In this document: positions 1-8,705 of the stretch, in pieces
Position numbering within the stretch: position 1 is the stretch's first letter
Layout: each line of letters begins with the position of its first letter
NCBI GenBank assembly: GCA_029821735.1
Contig: JALGSU010000008.1
Location: 62,001-126,000 of the forward strand
Reading direction: 5' to 3'
Length of the DNA stretch: 64,000 nt
From: Candidatus Zipacnadia bacterium
GTDB lineage: Bacteria; Armatimonadota; Zipacnadia; Zipacnadales; UBA5352
Program-made: the position numbers and the translations under genes
Notes under the pieces: generated by a model
What the model was told of the DNA's origin: nothing
Seen by the model: the letters and a program-made list of their open reading frames with translations, nothing else
The model's database searches: none

Positions 1-2
1 CC

Positions 3-527
3 GAGGACCGCTGCTACCACTGCAAGCGTAACCTGTTTCGGAACCTGGCCGATCTTGCGCATGTCAACGGACTGGCGTGGGTTGCCCACGGCGAGCAGGC
101 GGATGACATGGACCTGCATCGCCCCGGCTCGCGGGCGGCCGCGGAGCTGGGAGCGCGAGCACCGCTGCGTGAGGCAGGCCTGACCAAAGCTGAAATCCGG
201 GAGTTGTCGCGCGAACGTGGTCTGCCCACAGCCGACCTGCCGACGCAGGCATGCCTGGCGTCGCGAATTCCCTATGGGGAAGAGATTACTGAAGCGAAGC
301 TGGCGCGCGTCGAGGCGGCCGAACAGGTGTTGCGGGTACACGGCTTCCGGCAGTTGCGAGTCCGTTCGCACGGAGACATCGCGCGTCTGGAAGTTGAGCC
401 AGCGGAGATCGAGCGACTGGCCTCGGAACCCATGCGCAGCGAGGTGCTCTCGCAGATGCGCGGTCTGGGCTTCCGCTTCATCACGGTCGATCTGCAGGGC
501 TTCCGATCCGGCAGCATGGACAGGTGA
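3..527 (+). CDS. larE: LarE-type sulfur transferase, 3' part
   Basis: The gene enters from the left edge and only its C-terminal ~174 residues are visible. LarE is an ATP-dependent sacrificial sulfur transferase that donates a cysteine sulfur to the nickel-pincer cofactor of lactate racemase. What is visible fits this: an RCYHCKRN motif right at the edge, a GLTKAEIRELSRERGLPT segment, a CLASRIPYGEEI motif and the typical ending GFRFITVDLQGFRSGSM. The ATP-binding N-terminus lies outside the window, so intactness cannot be judged. Neither larB nor larC is in the window. The next gene is convergent, with only two bases between the stop codons. Confidence 0.88.
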   Translation, partial: EDRCYHCKRNLFRNLADLAHVNGLAWVAHGEQADDMDLHRPGSRAAAELGARAPLREAGLTKAEIRELSRERGLPTADLPTQACLASRIPYGEEITEAKLARVEAAEQVLRVHGFRQLRVRSHGDIARLEVEPAEIERLASEPMRSEVLSQMRGLGFRFITVDLQGFRSGSMDR

Positions 528-529
528 GA

Positions 530-1924
530 CTACTTCGTCTCGAGATAATCCTCGTCGGCGTTCACTGACCAGGCGTCGTGGCTCTCGCCGAGAAGGTTGC
601 GCGCTGCCAGCCAGCCGGTCATGATCGAGTGGTCCATATTGTTGTAGCGATGCATTCCGCCCCGCCCGGCTACCTCAAGATTGCTGATGCCACTGAGCGC
701 TCCTCGAATCGTCGCAACGTGCTCGCGATAGCCCGGATCATAAACGGGATAGGCGTCCGCCATGCGCACCACGATCCCGTCGACGACGGCTTCGCCGGCT
801 ATCAGGCCAAGTTGGTCCATTTCGGTCTTCGCCAGTTCGATGATCTCGTCATCGGGCGCGCTCCACAGATCATCACCCACCCAGCAGAAGTACTCGCAGC
901 CGACCGCCGCCTTCGCCTCATCAGGAACCATGGCCGGGCTCCAGTTCCGGTAGTTCTGAACCCGCCCGACACGCACATCTGGCTCGTGGATGTATATCCA
1001 CTGGTCAGGGAACGGGTCCGCGCTGTCGACCACCAGGCCCGCGGTCAAGAAACTGCGCTGTCTGAGGGTGCCTGCGGCTTCCCGGGCCCCGAGGGAGACA
1101 TCGCCGCCCATAGCGGCCACGAGTTCCCCAAGCGGCATGGTGCTCACTATGCCCTCGACCTCGAGCTCCTCGCTCCCATCCGGCCCGTCGATACTAACAC
1201 CGGTCACGCGCCCACCTTCGAGCTTGAGTCCGGTCACGCACCGACCGGTGAGGATGCGGCCGCCCGCTTCCAGAATCCGCTGGGCCTGACGCTCGTAGAG
1301 CATGCCGGGCCCGAGCCGCGGGTAGTCGAACTGCTTGAGAAGCGTCGTGTGCTCCGAGGTACGCTTGGGGATGAGCGCGTCCCGGATAGCGCCCCACAGC
1401 GTGAGGGACTTGATGCGCTGAGCCGCCCAATCCGGGCTCATCTCGGTGCATGGCATGCCCCAGACTTTCTCTGTGTATGTCTTGAAGAAGTGCTCGTAGA
1501 GGCGGCGACCGAAGCGGTTGGTGACCCAACCCTCGAAGCTGACGTCCGGGCCCGGGCGCATGCGCGCCCCGACGTAGCTGGCGAGTGCCCGCACTGAGTC
1601 CACCACGCCCAGAGTGCGCAGTGCACTCATCGCCCGCAACGGGTAGTCCATCATGCGGCCGCGATAGAAGATGCGAGACATCCGCTCGCGAACGAGGAAG
1701 TCGTCGCCCATCAGATCGCGCCAGAGGTCCTGCACCTCCGGGATCTTGGTGAAGAAGCGGTGGCCGCCGATGTCGAAGCGGTAGCCGCGATGCTCTACCG
1801 TTCGCGAGAGTCCGCCGACGACGTCGTCGCGCTCAAGTATGACGGGGCGCTTGCCTGCTTCGGCCAGCACTTGCGCCGCCGCCAGACCAGCCGGGCCTGC
1901 CCCGATGATGACGAAGTCGCTCAC
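530..1924 (-). CDS. FAD/NAD(P)-binding amine-oxidase-family protein
   Basis: A 464-residue flavoprotein. The dinucleotide-binding motif VIIGAGPAGLAAAQVL lies at the very N-terminus, followed by ERDDVVGGLSRT and the GHRFF segment typical of protoporphyrinogen-oxidase/UDP-galactopyranose-mutase-like enzymes. A second conserved part (GRGGMHRYNNMDHSIMTG) near the C-terminus belongs to the FAD-binding fold. I chose the GTG at 1924 because AGGAGG sits 7 bases upstream; a longer reading from 1963 adds 13 residues with no ribosome site and displaces the Rossmann strand from the N-terminus. Proteins of this kind often sit in polysaccharide or glycosylation loci, which matches the neighbouring membrane glycosyltransferases. 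The substrate is not known; acting on a sugar nucleotide is inference. Confidence 0.75.
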   Translation of the reverse strand: MSDFVIIGAGPAGLAAAQVLAEAGKRPVILERDDVVGGLSRTVEHRGYRFDIGGHRFFTKIPEVQDLWRDLMGDDFLVRERMSRIFYRGRMMDYPLRAMSALRTLGVVDSVRALASYVGARMRPGPDVSFEGWVTNRFGRRLYEHFFKTYTEKVWGMPCTEMSPDWAAQRIKSLTLWGAIRDALIPKRTSEHTTLLKQFDYPRLGPGMLYERQAQRILEAGGRILTGRCVTGLKLEGGRVTGVSIDGPDGSEELEVEGIVSTMPLGELVAAMGGDVSLGAREAAGTLRQRSFLTAGLVVDSADPFPDQWIYIHEPDVRVGRVQNYRNWSPAMVPDEAKAAVGCEYFCWVGDDLWSAPDDEIIELAKTEMDQLGLIAGEAVVDGIVVRMADAYPVYDPGYREHVATIRGALSGISNLEVAGRGGMHRYNNMDHSIMTGWLAARNLLGESHDAWSVNADEDYLETK

Positions 1925-2006
1925 GTCAGGTCCTCCTGTCGACGCATGGTTCTCAGTGGGCACAACGCCCGAATAGGCCTGCGCGGTTCCCGCGAAGATC
2001 AGGCGG

Positions 2007-3306
2007 TCACTGCGCGAATGTCGGCACCAGGTAGGTGAACATCTCCCACGCTGAAATGATGTTCATCAGGACGAGCACGGCGACGGCGCCAATCCACAAG
2101 CCCCGACGCCAGCCGCGAGGCAGCGCGAGCGGCCCGATCGCGAGCAGCGGAACGTAGCCCGCCACTGCGGGGAGCAGGTAACGTCCGCCCTCGAATCTGC
2201 CCGGATTTGTGTACATCGCGTTGCGCAGAACTGCGGCGAAGGTCACGAACGCGGCCACCATGAGCATGCCCAGAACCAGGCCCTGCGCACGCGAGTCTTC
2301 GGACCTGAGCCAACGGATGAGCAACACAAGAGCGCCCACGAGCGCTACGATCGCGAGCGGCACGGTGAGCGCAAGGGTGGCGGTCTCGAGGTCGGGCCTC
2401 GGGAAGATCGGCGAGAAACCGAGCGGGCGCGGCGAGTGTGGCCCGGGCAGCCAGCCCACCTGACACCACGCGGAACGATACAGACCATCGATCGCCCAAG
2501 TCAGCTTGCCAAGGAACGTGTGCACTGGCCATTGGCCCGGGTGCCACCGTGGATCTGAGTCTAGTCGTCCCCACGTCCCCACGTAGTTGCTCAGCCACAC
2601 GCCAGCCGTCATCAGAAAGGGCAGCAGAAAAGCCGCAGCGGACCGGAAAGCTCGTGTGGAAGGGGGCACGCAATCCCCGGTCCGTTTGACAACGAAGGGA
2701 GCGATGATGAGTGCAGCGACGACGGCAGGGACTATGGCGAGTGTGTTGTGACGTGTCAGACAAGCGGCTCCTGCGGCGAGCCCGCACAGCGCTGCCCACT
2801 TCAGGCGACCATCGCTCGTCACGGCCAGCGCCGCGAAGTAGAGCATCAACATGCTGGCGGCTATGGATGTCGCGTCGTTGGAGACTACGACGCAGACAAG
2901 CAGGTAATGTGGCAGCAGGGCGACGACCAGCACGCCCAGGCCCGCCACGCCGGGCCGGTCGGGCAGTACTCGGAGCAAGATGCGCCACAGGAGGAAGAGT
3001 GCCAGCGCGCCCATAACGATGGAGACGGCACGCTGCAGGCGCCAGGTGGCCTCCTCTCCAAGGGCGCTGCCAAGCCAATAGGCGGGCGTGGCCAGCAGGT
3101 AGTGCAGGGGGGGGCTGGTGACTGATGGCTTCCAGCTTCTCGGCGGGGGTGGGCAGGCGGTGCTCGGTCGCGACGATCTCCACGTAGCGCAGGTGACGAG
3201 GCTCATCGATGCCACCGCGGATGGGAACGATATACGACCAGACGATCGCCAGAATCATGTACCCGGCGATAGCAATGAGGCCCAGTTTGCCTGTCAGTCG
3301 CTTCAT
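2007..3306 (-). pseudogene. GT-C-type membrane glycosyltransferase, frameshifted at a C8 tract
   Basis: Two overlapping frames together make one membrane protein of about 432 residues. The N-terminal frame starts at ATG 3306 (MKRLTGKLGLIAIAGYMIL), carries the GT-C acidic motif as GGIDEPRHLRYVE, and reads well to EAISHQPP. The rest, from LHYLLATPAYWLG to the stop at 2007, lies in another frame. The switch falls in a run of eight C on the coding strand (3107-3114); seven C would give HQPPLHYLLATPAYWL. This matches QHPPLYYVLSAPAWWI in the neighbouring paralogue at 3419-4756. Many membrane helices follow. It is either a real inactive or phase-off allele, or a base-calling error in a homopolymer. 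Family knowledge: such proteins transfer sugars from polyprenyl-phosphate donors at the cell envelope. Confidence 0.72.
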
Positions 3307-3418
3307 GGTGGCTCGGCGTCCCCGTCTGAGCGGAATCAAGCTGACACGGAAACAGTTGCACCGCGCCGTCCAGTCGATGTGGGGCAGAAAACAGCTCTGC
3401 GGTGCTCGGCGCGTGGCG

Positions 3419-4756
3419 TCAGTGGCTGAGGAAGAACCTCGCGACGGAGCAGACCAACACGACATGGCCAGCGAGCAGAGCGATCACGACCGCCAGCGCA
3501 GCAACTGGTCGCTGCAGGAGATTGATCTGCCACGCGGCGATTCCCGCGATGACGCCGAGCGCCGGCGATGCGACGGGAACGTAGCGTGCCACAAAGATCA
3601 TCGCGTCCCAGTGCATCGTGACCGTCTGATGGAGAATCCCCAGATACAGCAAGACAGGGACGCTGAACGCGCCGAGAAGCACATAGGGCATCCCTATTGG
3701 TTGCTCGGTTCGTGCGCGTCTGCTCATGACGAGCGCGAGTGCGACAGCGCACCAGAAGAGCGCGGTCAGGACGAGTACCGCGCCGGCGGAGATCGTGTAG
3801 CGGAGAATCCAGAACGGTGCGAACGTACCCATCACGAAGCCACGCGCTATTCCCCACACCACGGTTGCGAGCTCGTGCCGCAACGCTATAGCAACACCCC
3901 ACCCGCCAATGAACATCCCGCTCGGAGACGGCGACGGGACCAGACACCCGTACACACTCAGATTGTAGGTGAGCCAGGGAGCGACCAATGCTGCCGCGGC
4001 CAGTGTCGCGATTATCGGGCGCCTGAATACTGTCCATGACCAAAGATGCGACGCTCCTTCGCGTCTACAGAGAGCGAACAGCGTAACGGGCACAAGCGCA
4101 ATCGCCGTGAGTTTGGTGAGCAGGGCACAGCCCACTACAAGGCCAGTGAGGAGGGGCACACCCCACCAGTTGCGCTCAGGTCGTCTTGAAACGGCCAGTA
4201 GCAGGGCCGCGTAGGCAATCAATGTGGCCGGGGCCTCGTTGTTCACCCCCCCCCCCACACAACCATAGGTGGTGGACACACTTAGTACAAACACGGAAGC
4301 TGACGCGATGGCCTGGCCGCGTGCCGTTTTCCCGAAGACGGCCAGTACACACAACCACGTTAATACGATGACCGCAGCAAAAGTGAGGATGCCGACAGCT
4401 CTCAGAATCCAGTAGGTTGCGGTCTCATCCCCGCCTGTGATCCACCAGGCTGGCGCGCTCAACACGTAGTAAAGCGGCGGGTGTTGCGCCTGCTGGCTGA
4501 TGATACGCCCGGGCTGTTCGGCGACCTCAAAGCCAGGGAGCAGCGGGAGTTTGTGCTGCTCAGCAATCGACTTGACGTAGGCCATGTGAAAAGGCTCGTC
4601 CGGTCCACCACCGGGCGGCGTGTAAGCAGCCATGACAACAGCGCCCACAACAAACACGACGAGCGACGCGATCAGCGGAAGCAACGAGACTCGCGTTGCC
4701 GTTGCCTCGTCACTGTCTCTCTGTCGCCCACGGGCTTTTTGCTTCTGCGCACACAT
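3419..4756 (-). CDS. GT-C-type membrane glycosyltransferase (intact paralogue)
   Basis: A 445-residue polytopic membrane protein with about ten hydrophobic helices. The first helix (LLPLIASLVVFVVGAVVMAAY) is followed by TPPGGGPDEPFHMAYVK, the acidic loop motif of GT-C/DUF2142-like glycosyltransferases, then QHPPLYYVLSAPAWWI. It is a tandem paralogue of the downstream frameshifted gene. Start ATG 4756 is preceded by a GAGG at about the right distance; further upstream starts would add a non-homologous basic stretch. The codons for CVGGGVNN are written by an uninterrupted run of eleven G (plus-strand C at 4246-4256), so a one-base slip would switch the gene off. Probable role: adding a sugar to a surface glycan or protein. 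The exact acceptor cannot be told from sequence. Confidence 0.72.
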   Translation of the reverse strand: MCAQKQKARGRQRDSDEATATRVSLLPLIASLVVFVVGAVVMAAYTPPGGGPDEPFHMAYVKSIAEQHKLPLLPGFEVAEQPGRIISQQAQHPPLYYVLSAPAWWITGGDETATYWILRAVGILTFAAVIVLTWLCVLAVFGKTARGQAIASASVFVLSVSTTYGCVGGGVNNEAPATLIAYAALLLAVSRRPERNWWGVPLLTGLVVGCALLTKLTAIALVPVTLFALCRREGASHLWSWTVFRRPIIATLAAAALVAPWLTYNLSVYGCLVPSPSPSGMFIGGWGVAIALRHELATVVWGIARGFVMGTFAPFWILRYTISAGAVLVLTALFWCAVALALVMSRRARTEQPIGMPYVLLGAFSVPVLLYLGILHQTVTMHWDAMIFVARYVPVASPALGVIAGIAAWQINLLQRPVAALAVVIALLAGHVVLVCSVARFFLSH

Positions 4757-4949
4757 GGCCCCGCCTCGCTGACGTGCCTCGGCCACAAGGGTTACGTTAG
4801 TGAGCATTCGCGCCAACTGGGGCTGTTTCCTCCATGGCAGAAAGGGGAAGCGGATACCTGTCGGGTCGCCTGACGCGCGGCGACCGGGCGCATGCCGCTC
4901 GCCCGGTCGGAGTCGGTACCAGCCACGATCGGCGCGTGTACGCGGGGCG

Positions 4950-5480
4950 CTACTGTTCGGCCACCTGGAATTTCGGGAGCTGGCTGGCAGGGTACCACTT
5001 GACGTGACTGTCAACGAATAGTACATTGCACCCGCCGTTGTGGGCCGGTGGGACTTGGTCACTCACAACATTGATGTCCATCAGCAGCCAGGTTCGGGCC
5101 GGATCACTCAGGCTGTCGGCATACTTGCCGCCCAGCTTGTCATTGTATACGTAGCAGATGCCGCGCTGCTGTATTTGGGCGGGAGCCGAGGGGCAGATGA
5201 ACATCTGGGCGGGCACGCCTTGGGAGGCCATGACCTTGGCCAGATGGAACTCATCGCGGCGGGGGTGGTTGTCGGGCGGGTAGAACCATGCACGCGGCAG
5301 CGGGTCACCGGACATGGTCATCATCTGGATGGCCATACCTATCTGTTTCAGATGCTGCTGACACGCAGTCCTATGGGCCATCTCGTTGACGCCCATGAAG
5401 GCACCGCCGCCGAGACCACTGAGAATGCCCGTGACGACCAGTACCTCGGCTACCGTAAACCCACCGCGTCTGCGGTGCAT
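4950..5480 (-). CDS. Type IV pilin-like protein with H-x9-D motif
   Basis: 176 residues. A short basic leader MHRRRGG precedes FTVAEVLVVTGIL, a type IV pilin N-terminus with cleavage expected after the second glycine and Glu at position +5. A hydrophobic helix follows. The C-terminal HNGGCNVLFVDSHVKW is the H-x9-DG signature of the pilin-like proteins so abundant in Planctomycetes, Lentisphaerae and Armatimonadota, here with DS in place of DG. Start ATG 5480 has GAGGTGA six bases upstream. No pilus assembly gene lies nearby, and these proteins are usually scattered singly. It is probably membrane-anchored and exposed outside the inner membrane; its role is unknown. The same HNGG...VD.H.KW signature recurs in the fused protein at 37391-38824. 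Confidence 0.8.
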   Translation of the reverse strand: MHRRRGGFTVAEVLVVTGILSGLGGGAFMGVNEMAHRTACQQHLKQIGMAIQMMTMSGDPLPRAWFYPPDNHPRRDEFHLAKVMASQGVPAQMFICPSAPAQIQQRGICYVYNDKLGGKYADSLSDPARTWLLMDINVVSDQVPPAHNGGCNVLFVDSHVKWYPASQLPKFQVAEQ

Positions 5481-5530
5481 TATTCATCACCTCGCGAGGG
5501 CCCCACGGCTCCTCGACACAGAGAATTCAC

Positions 5531-6871
5531 ATGAGAAGCGCAACACAATCAGTATATACCCGAGGCAGAGGGCAGTCAACCGAGAGACTGAAGCGTCTCA
5601 CGGGGCCTGCGCTCACGCCTCACAGGTCATTCGCTCGCCCGGTCGCAGATGTTACGGTACGCGACGTCCGCAGCCCACTATCGCGCGCGCTGACGGGGGG
5701 GCTGATTGTGGTTCTGCTGTGCGGCGCTCTTGCTGCCGACGCCTCTCGTGCCCTGCACACAGCTGCCCGACGCACAGATCTGCGCACGGGCCCGAGCAAG
5801 GAGCACAACCGCGTAACCGTCCTGCCGTCGGGCATACGGCTGTGGGCCACGGGCTGGCAAAACGGATGGTACAAAGTGGAACTGTCGCGGCTGCTCAATG
5901 CCTGGGTGCATGAGAGCGACGTGACTGCGCTTGACCGGAGCCTCCCCAAACCCGGGCCCGTCGACATCACCGACATCTCGTGCCGCGGGGCGGACGCGGG
6001 GACAGTCGCGAGCGTGTACATGGGCTCGAACCGGCCATGGCGCGTGCGACAGGAGGTCTCGCCACCTGCCCTGAAGCTCGACATCTTCGGGGCGCGGCTG
6101 AAGCGGTACGGCGTGCGTCAACTGCCGTCGGACCAGTGCACGTGGGCGGCGGTACCGCGTCAGGTCGCTGACGACTGGGTCGAGATCACCTTCAGTCTTC
6201 TGCATCACCAGCAGCGGGGCTGGCAGGTGGGCTTCCGCGACAACCAGATGCAGCTGCTGATCCGCTCGGGGTATGACGGGACGTCGATGGCGGGCAAGTT
6301 CATCATCGTTGACCCGGGGCACGGCGGTCCGGACTCCGGGGCGGTCGGGCCGACGGGGCTTAAGGAGAAAGCCGCCAATCTGGCCATAGCCATCCGGCTG
6401 GGTGAGTTGCTGACCAGCGCCGGAGCGCGCGTGCGCCTCCTGCGGACCAGCGACAGATCGGTGGGCGCGGCGTGGGTGGGCAAGCGTGGCGAATTGGAGG
6501 CACGTCTGTCCGCGAGCGAGAACCAGGGAGCCGACCTGTTCCTGAGCATTCACAACAACGCGGTTGGCGGAGGCAATGCAGCCACTGCGTTCGGCACGGA
6601 GACATACTACTGGACGCCGATGAGCATACTGCCCGCACGGATACTGCAGAACCATCTTTGCGCTGCTCAGGGGACAAAGAACCGTTTCGTCTCCTGGCGT
6701 CCGTTCTACGTGCTGCGCCAGACGGATGTACCGCGAGTGCTGGTCGAGTGCGCCTACGTGAGCAATCCCTACGAAGAGGCGCGGCTCCGGGATCCGCAGT
6801 TCCACGAGCGTTCCGCGCGCGCGCTGTTTGACGGAATCGGTGAGTATTTCAGGATCGCAGCAGCCAGGTGA
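5531..6871 (+). CDS. N-acetylmuramoyl-L-alanine amidase with SH3b domain
   Basis: 446 residues. A hydrophobic export segment lies at about 52-72, preceded by an unusually long basic region, so the true start may be further in; no start has a convincing ribosome site. An SH3b-like domain occupies about 76-130 (TDLRTGPS...WYKVELSRLLNAWVHESDV), an AMIN-like region about 140-250, and the Amidase_3 catalytic domain about 254-440. Zinc ligands expected for the family are present: His264 in DPGHGGPDSGAVG, Glu279 in LKEKAAN and His341 in SIHNNAV; the catalytic Glu406 lies in VLVECAYVSNP. It should cleave the bond between MurNAc and L-Ala in peptidoglycan in the periplasm, for daughter-cell separation or wall turnover. 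It is followed after 23 bases by a kinase gene on the same strand. Confidence 0.9.
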   Translation: MRSATQSVYTRGRGQSTERLKRLTGPALTPHRSFARPVADVTVRDVRSPLSRALTGGLIVVLLCGALAADASRALHTAARRTDLRTGPSKEHNRVTVLPSGIRLWATGWQNGWYKVELSRLLNAWVHESDVTALDRSLPKPGPVDITDISCRGADAGTVASVYMGSNRPWRVRQEVSPPALKLDIFGARLKRYGVRQLPSDQCTWAAVPRQVADDWVEITFSLLHHQQRGWQVGFRDNQMQLLIRSGYDGTSMAGKFIIVDPGHGGPDSGAVGPTGLKEKAANLAIAIRLGELLTSAGARVRLLRTSDRSVGAAWVGKRGELEARLSASENQGADLFLSIHNNAVGGGNAATAFGTETYYWTPMSILPARILQNHLCAAQGTKNRFVSWRPFYVLRQTDVPRVLVECAYVSNPYEEARLRDPQFHERSARALFDGIGEYFRIAAAR

Positions 6872-6894
6872 ACCCAGCGAAGTGAGGTCATGCG

Positions 6895-8616
6895 ATGAAG
6901 ATTCGCATCCTGAACGGTGAGATGGAAGGCCACGAACTGGAGTTTGACCGGGACGTGGTCACGATCGGTCGCAAGGCTGAGAACGATGTAGCGCTGCCAC
7001 TCGATCTGCGGGTGTCCAGGTTCCATGCGACAATGGGCCGTGGTTGCTCCGGTCAGTGGGTGCTCGAGGACCTCGACAGCACCAACGGGAGCTTCATCGG
7101 ACGCCGGCGTATCTACGCTCCCACAGCTCTTGAGGAGAGCGGCACCTTCCGGATAGGTCGCACCTGGCTGGAGGTGACCGAGCCCGTCCCCGAATACGCC
7201 GCCGCGGAGGCCGTAGTGTTCGTGGAGGAGGGGGAGGCCGAGGCTGAGGGAGACATCGCGGACGCAGTCGTGACCTCCATCGATGCGGGTGCCGGGGCGC
7301 AAAGCGAGGACGCGCGACTGCGCGAGCTTTCTCGCGAGGAACTGGAGGAGCGTCTCTCGGCCATTCGAGAAGTCGGGCGCGCAGTCAGCTCAACGCTGGA
7401 ATTGTCCGACTTGCTGAGCAAACTGCTGCACTCGATCGTGGCGGTGATGCCGGCGGAGCGCGCTATTCTAGTCTTCGTGAACCCCGACACTGGCGAGTTG
7501 GAGCCGCGCGCCGTCTGGCCTCGTGAGGAGGCCAAGGGGGAACTGGCGCTGAGCCGATCCATCGTCGAACGGGCCATGAGCGAGCGCGTCACGCTGCTGC
7601 TCTCGGACGCGATGAGCGACGAGCGGTTCGGGCAGATGGAGTCGGTGATTGACCTGCACATTCGCTCGGCCATCTGTGCGCCGCTGCTTGCCGCGCGTCC
7701 ACGCTACCTGGACCCCGCACACTCCGACGATGCACCGCCGGCGGACGGTGACGAGGTCATCGGCGTCATCTTCCTCGACACCACCGCAGCTACGCACGTC
7801 TTCGACCGCGCTGACGCTGAGATGGTGAGTATCATCGCGTCGCAGGCTGCCGTCGCCATCCAGAACGCGCGTCTGTATACCGATCTTCGCGAAGCCTATG
7901 AGGATCTGCAAAACGCCCAGAAACAACTCGTCAGCTCTGAGAAGCTTGCGATCATAGGGACGCTTTCAGCGGCCATATCCCACGACATGGCCAACGCCGT
8001 CTCGCCGATGGTGACGCTCATTGACATGGCTCTCGAGCGCGGCGCGGTCGACGAACACAGCGAGGAAGTGCTGCAGCGACAGCTCGGGCGCCTCATGTCT
8101 ATGGTGCAGCGCCTGCGATCGTTTTCCGGCCATGCCGGCGCGAGCGACGAGGAGTTGGCGCTCGAACTATGCGACATCAATGAGGTAGTCGGCAACTCAC
8201 TGTCGCTGGTGGGCACCGAACTCGCGCACGAAGGGATCGATGTGACTCTGGAACTGGCGGAGGACCTGCCGACGGTGATGGCAGCGCCGAGCCAACTCGA
8301 CCGCGTCCTGCTGAACTTGTGCGTGAACGCAATGGAAGCGATGGCCGACGCGCCCGAGCCCAAGTCTCTCAGAATCTCCACGGAGCTCGACGGCGACGAA
8401 GTGACCATCAGCGTCGCGGACACCGGCCCCGGTATAGCACCGGAGGCACAGGACAAGCTCTTCGAACCATTCTACTCGACCAAGAGGCAGGGGACCGGTC
8501 TGGGATTGTTCTCATGCAGACGGATCGTGGAGGACGAACACCACGGCTCAATCGAGTTGGACAGTCGGCAGGGCGAGGGCACGACTATCACGGTGCGTCT
8601 GCCACTTCCCGCTTAG
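6895..8616 (+). CDS. FHA-GAF sensor histidine kinase
   Basis: 573 residues, no membrane segment, so a cytoplasmic sensor. An FHA phosphothreonine-binding domain occupies about 1-97 (VTIGRKAENDV, VSRFHATM, DSTNGSFI). An acidic linker about 98-145 follows, then a GAF domain about 150-330 (SIICAPLLAARP-like core, GVIFLDTT). A short coiled stretch leads to the HisKA helix with phosphoacceptor His363 (AAISHDMANAVSP). The HATPase domain shows LNLCVNAMEAM, DTGPGIAP, LFEPFYSTK and GTGLGLFSCRRIV. No receiver-domain protein lies nearby, so it is an orphan kinase. FHA on a histidine kinase suggests crosstalk with Ser/Thr kinases (inference). ATG 6895 has a GAGGT upstream. The gene is closed by the hairpin at 8640-8674. 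Confidence 0.92.
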   Translation: MKIRILNGEMEGHELEFDRDVVTIGRKAENDVALPLDLRVSRFHATMGRGCSGQWVLEDLDSTNGSFIGRRRIYAPTALEESGTFRIGRTWLEVTEPVPEYAAAEAVVFVEEGEAEAEGDIADAVVTSIDAGAGAQSEDARLRELSREELEERLSAIREVGRAVSSTLELSDLLSKLLHSIVAVMPAERAILVFVNPDTGELEPRAVWPREEAKGELALSRSIVERAMSERVTLLLSDAMSDERFGQMESVIDLHIRSAICAPLLAARPRYLDPAHSDDAPPADGDEVIGVIFLDTTAATHVFDRADAEMVSIIASQAAVAIQNARLYTDLREAYEDLQNAQKQLVSSEKLAIIGTLSAAISHDMANAVSPMVTLIDMALERGAVDEHSEEVLQRQLGRLMSMVQRLRSFSGHAGASDEELALELCDINEVVGNSLSLVGTELAHEGIDVTLELAEDLPTVMAAPSQLDRVLLNLCVNAMEAMADAPEPKSLRISTELDGDEVTISVADTGPGIAPEAQDKLFEPFYSTKRQGTGLGLFSCRRIVEDEHHGSIELDSRQGEGTTITVRLPLPA

Positions 8617-8639
8617 CTCTCATACGACCCTATGCAGCA

Positions 8640-8682
8640 AAGAGCCGCACCGGGTCTGGCCCGATGCGGCTCTTGTTTGTGT
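8640..8682. terminator. Rho-independent terminator between kinase gene and purM
   Basis: A 15-base stem (8640-8654 with 8660-8674, one C/A mismatch) around a TCTGG loop is followed by TGTTTGTGT on the plus strand. It lies 24 bases after the kinase stop and 31 bases before the purM stop, so it can end transcription from both converging genes. Confidence 0.8.
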
Positions 8683-8705
8683 CTGCACGCGCGCCTCAGC
8701 CGCGA

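Noticed and set aside
578..1597. 339-codon plus-strand open frame
   Set aside because: Antisense to the FAD oxidoreductase gene, whose flavin motifs and ribosome site are clear.
5678..6805. 375-codon minus-strand open frame
   Set aside because: Antisense to the amidase with intact catalytic residues.
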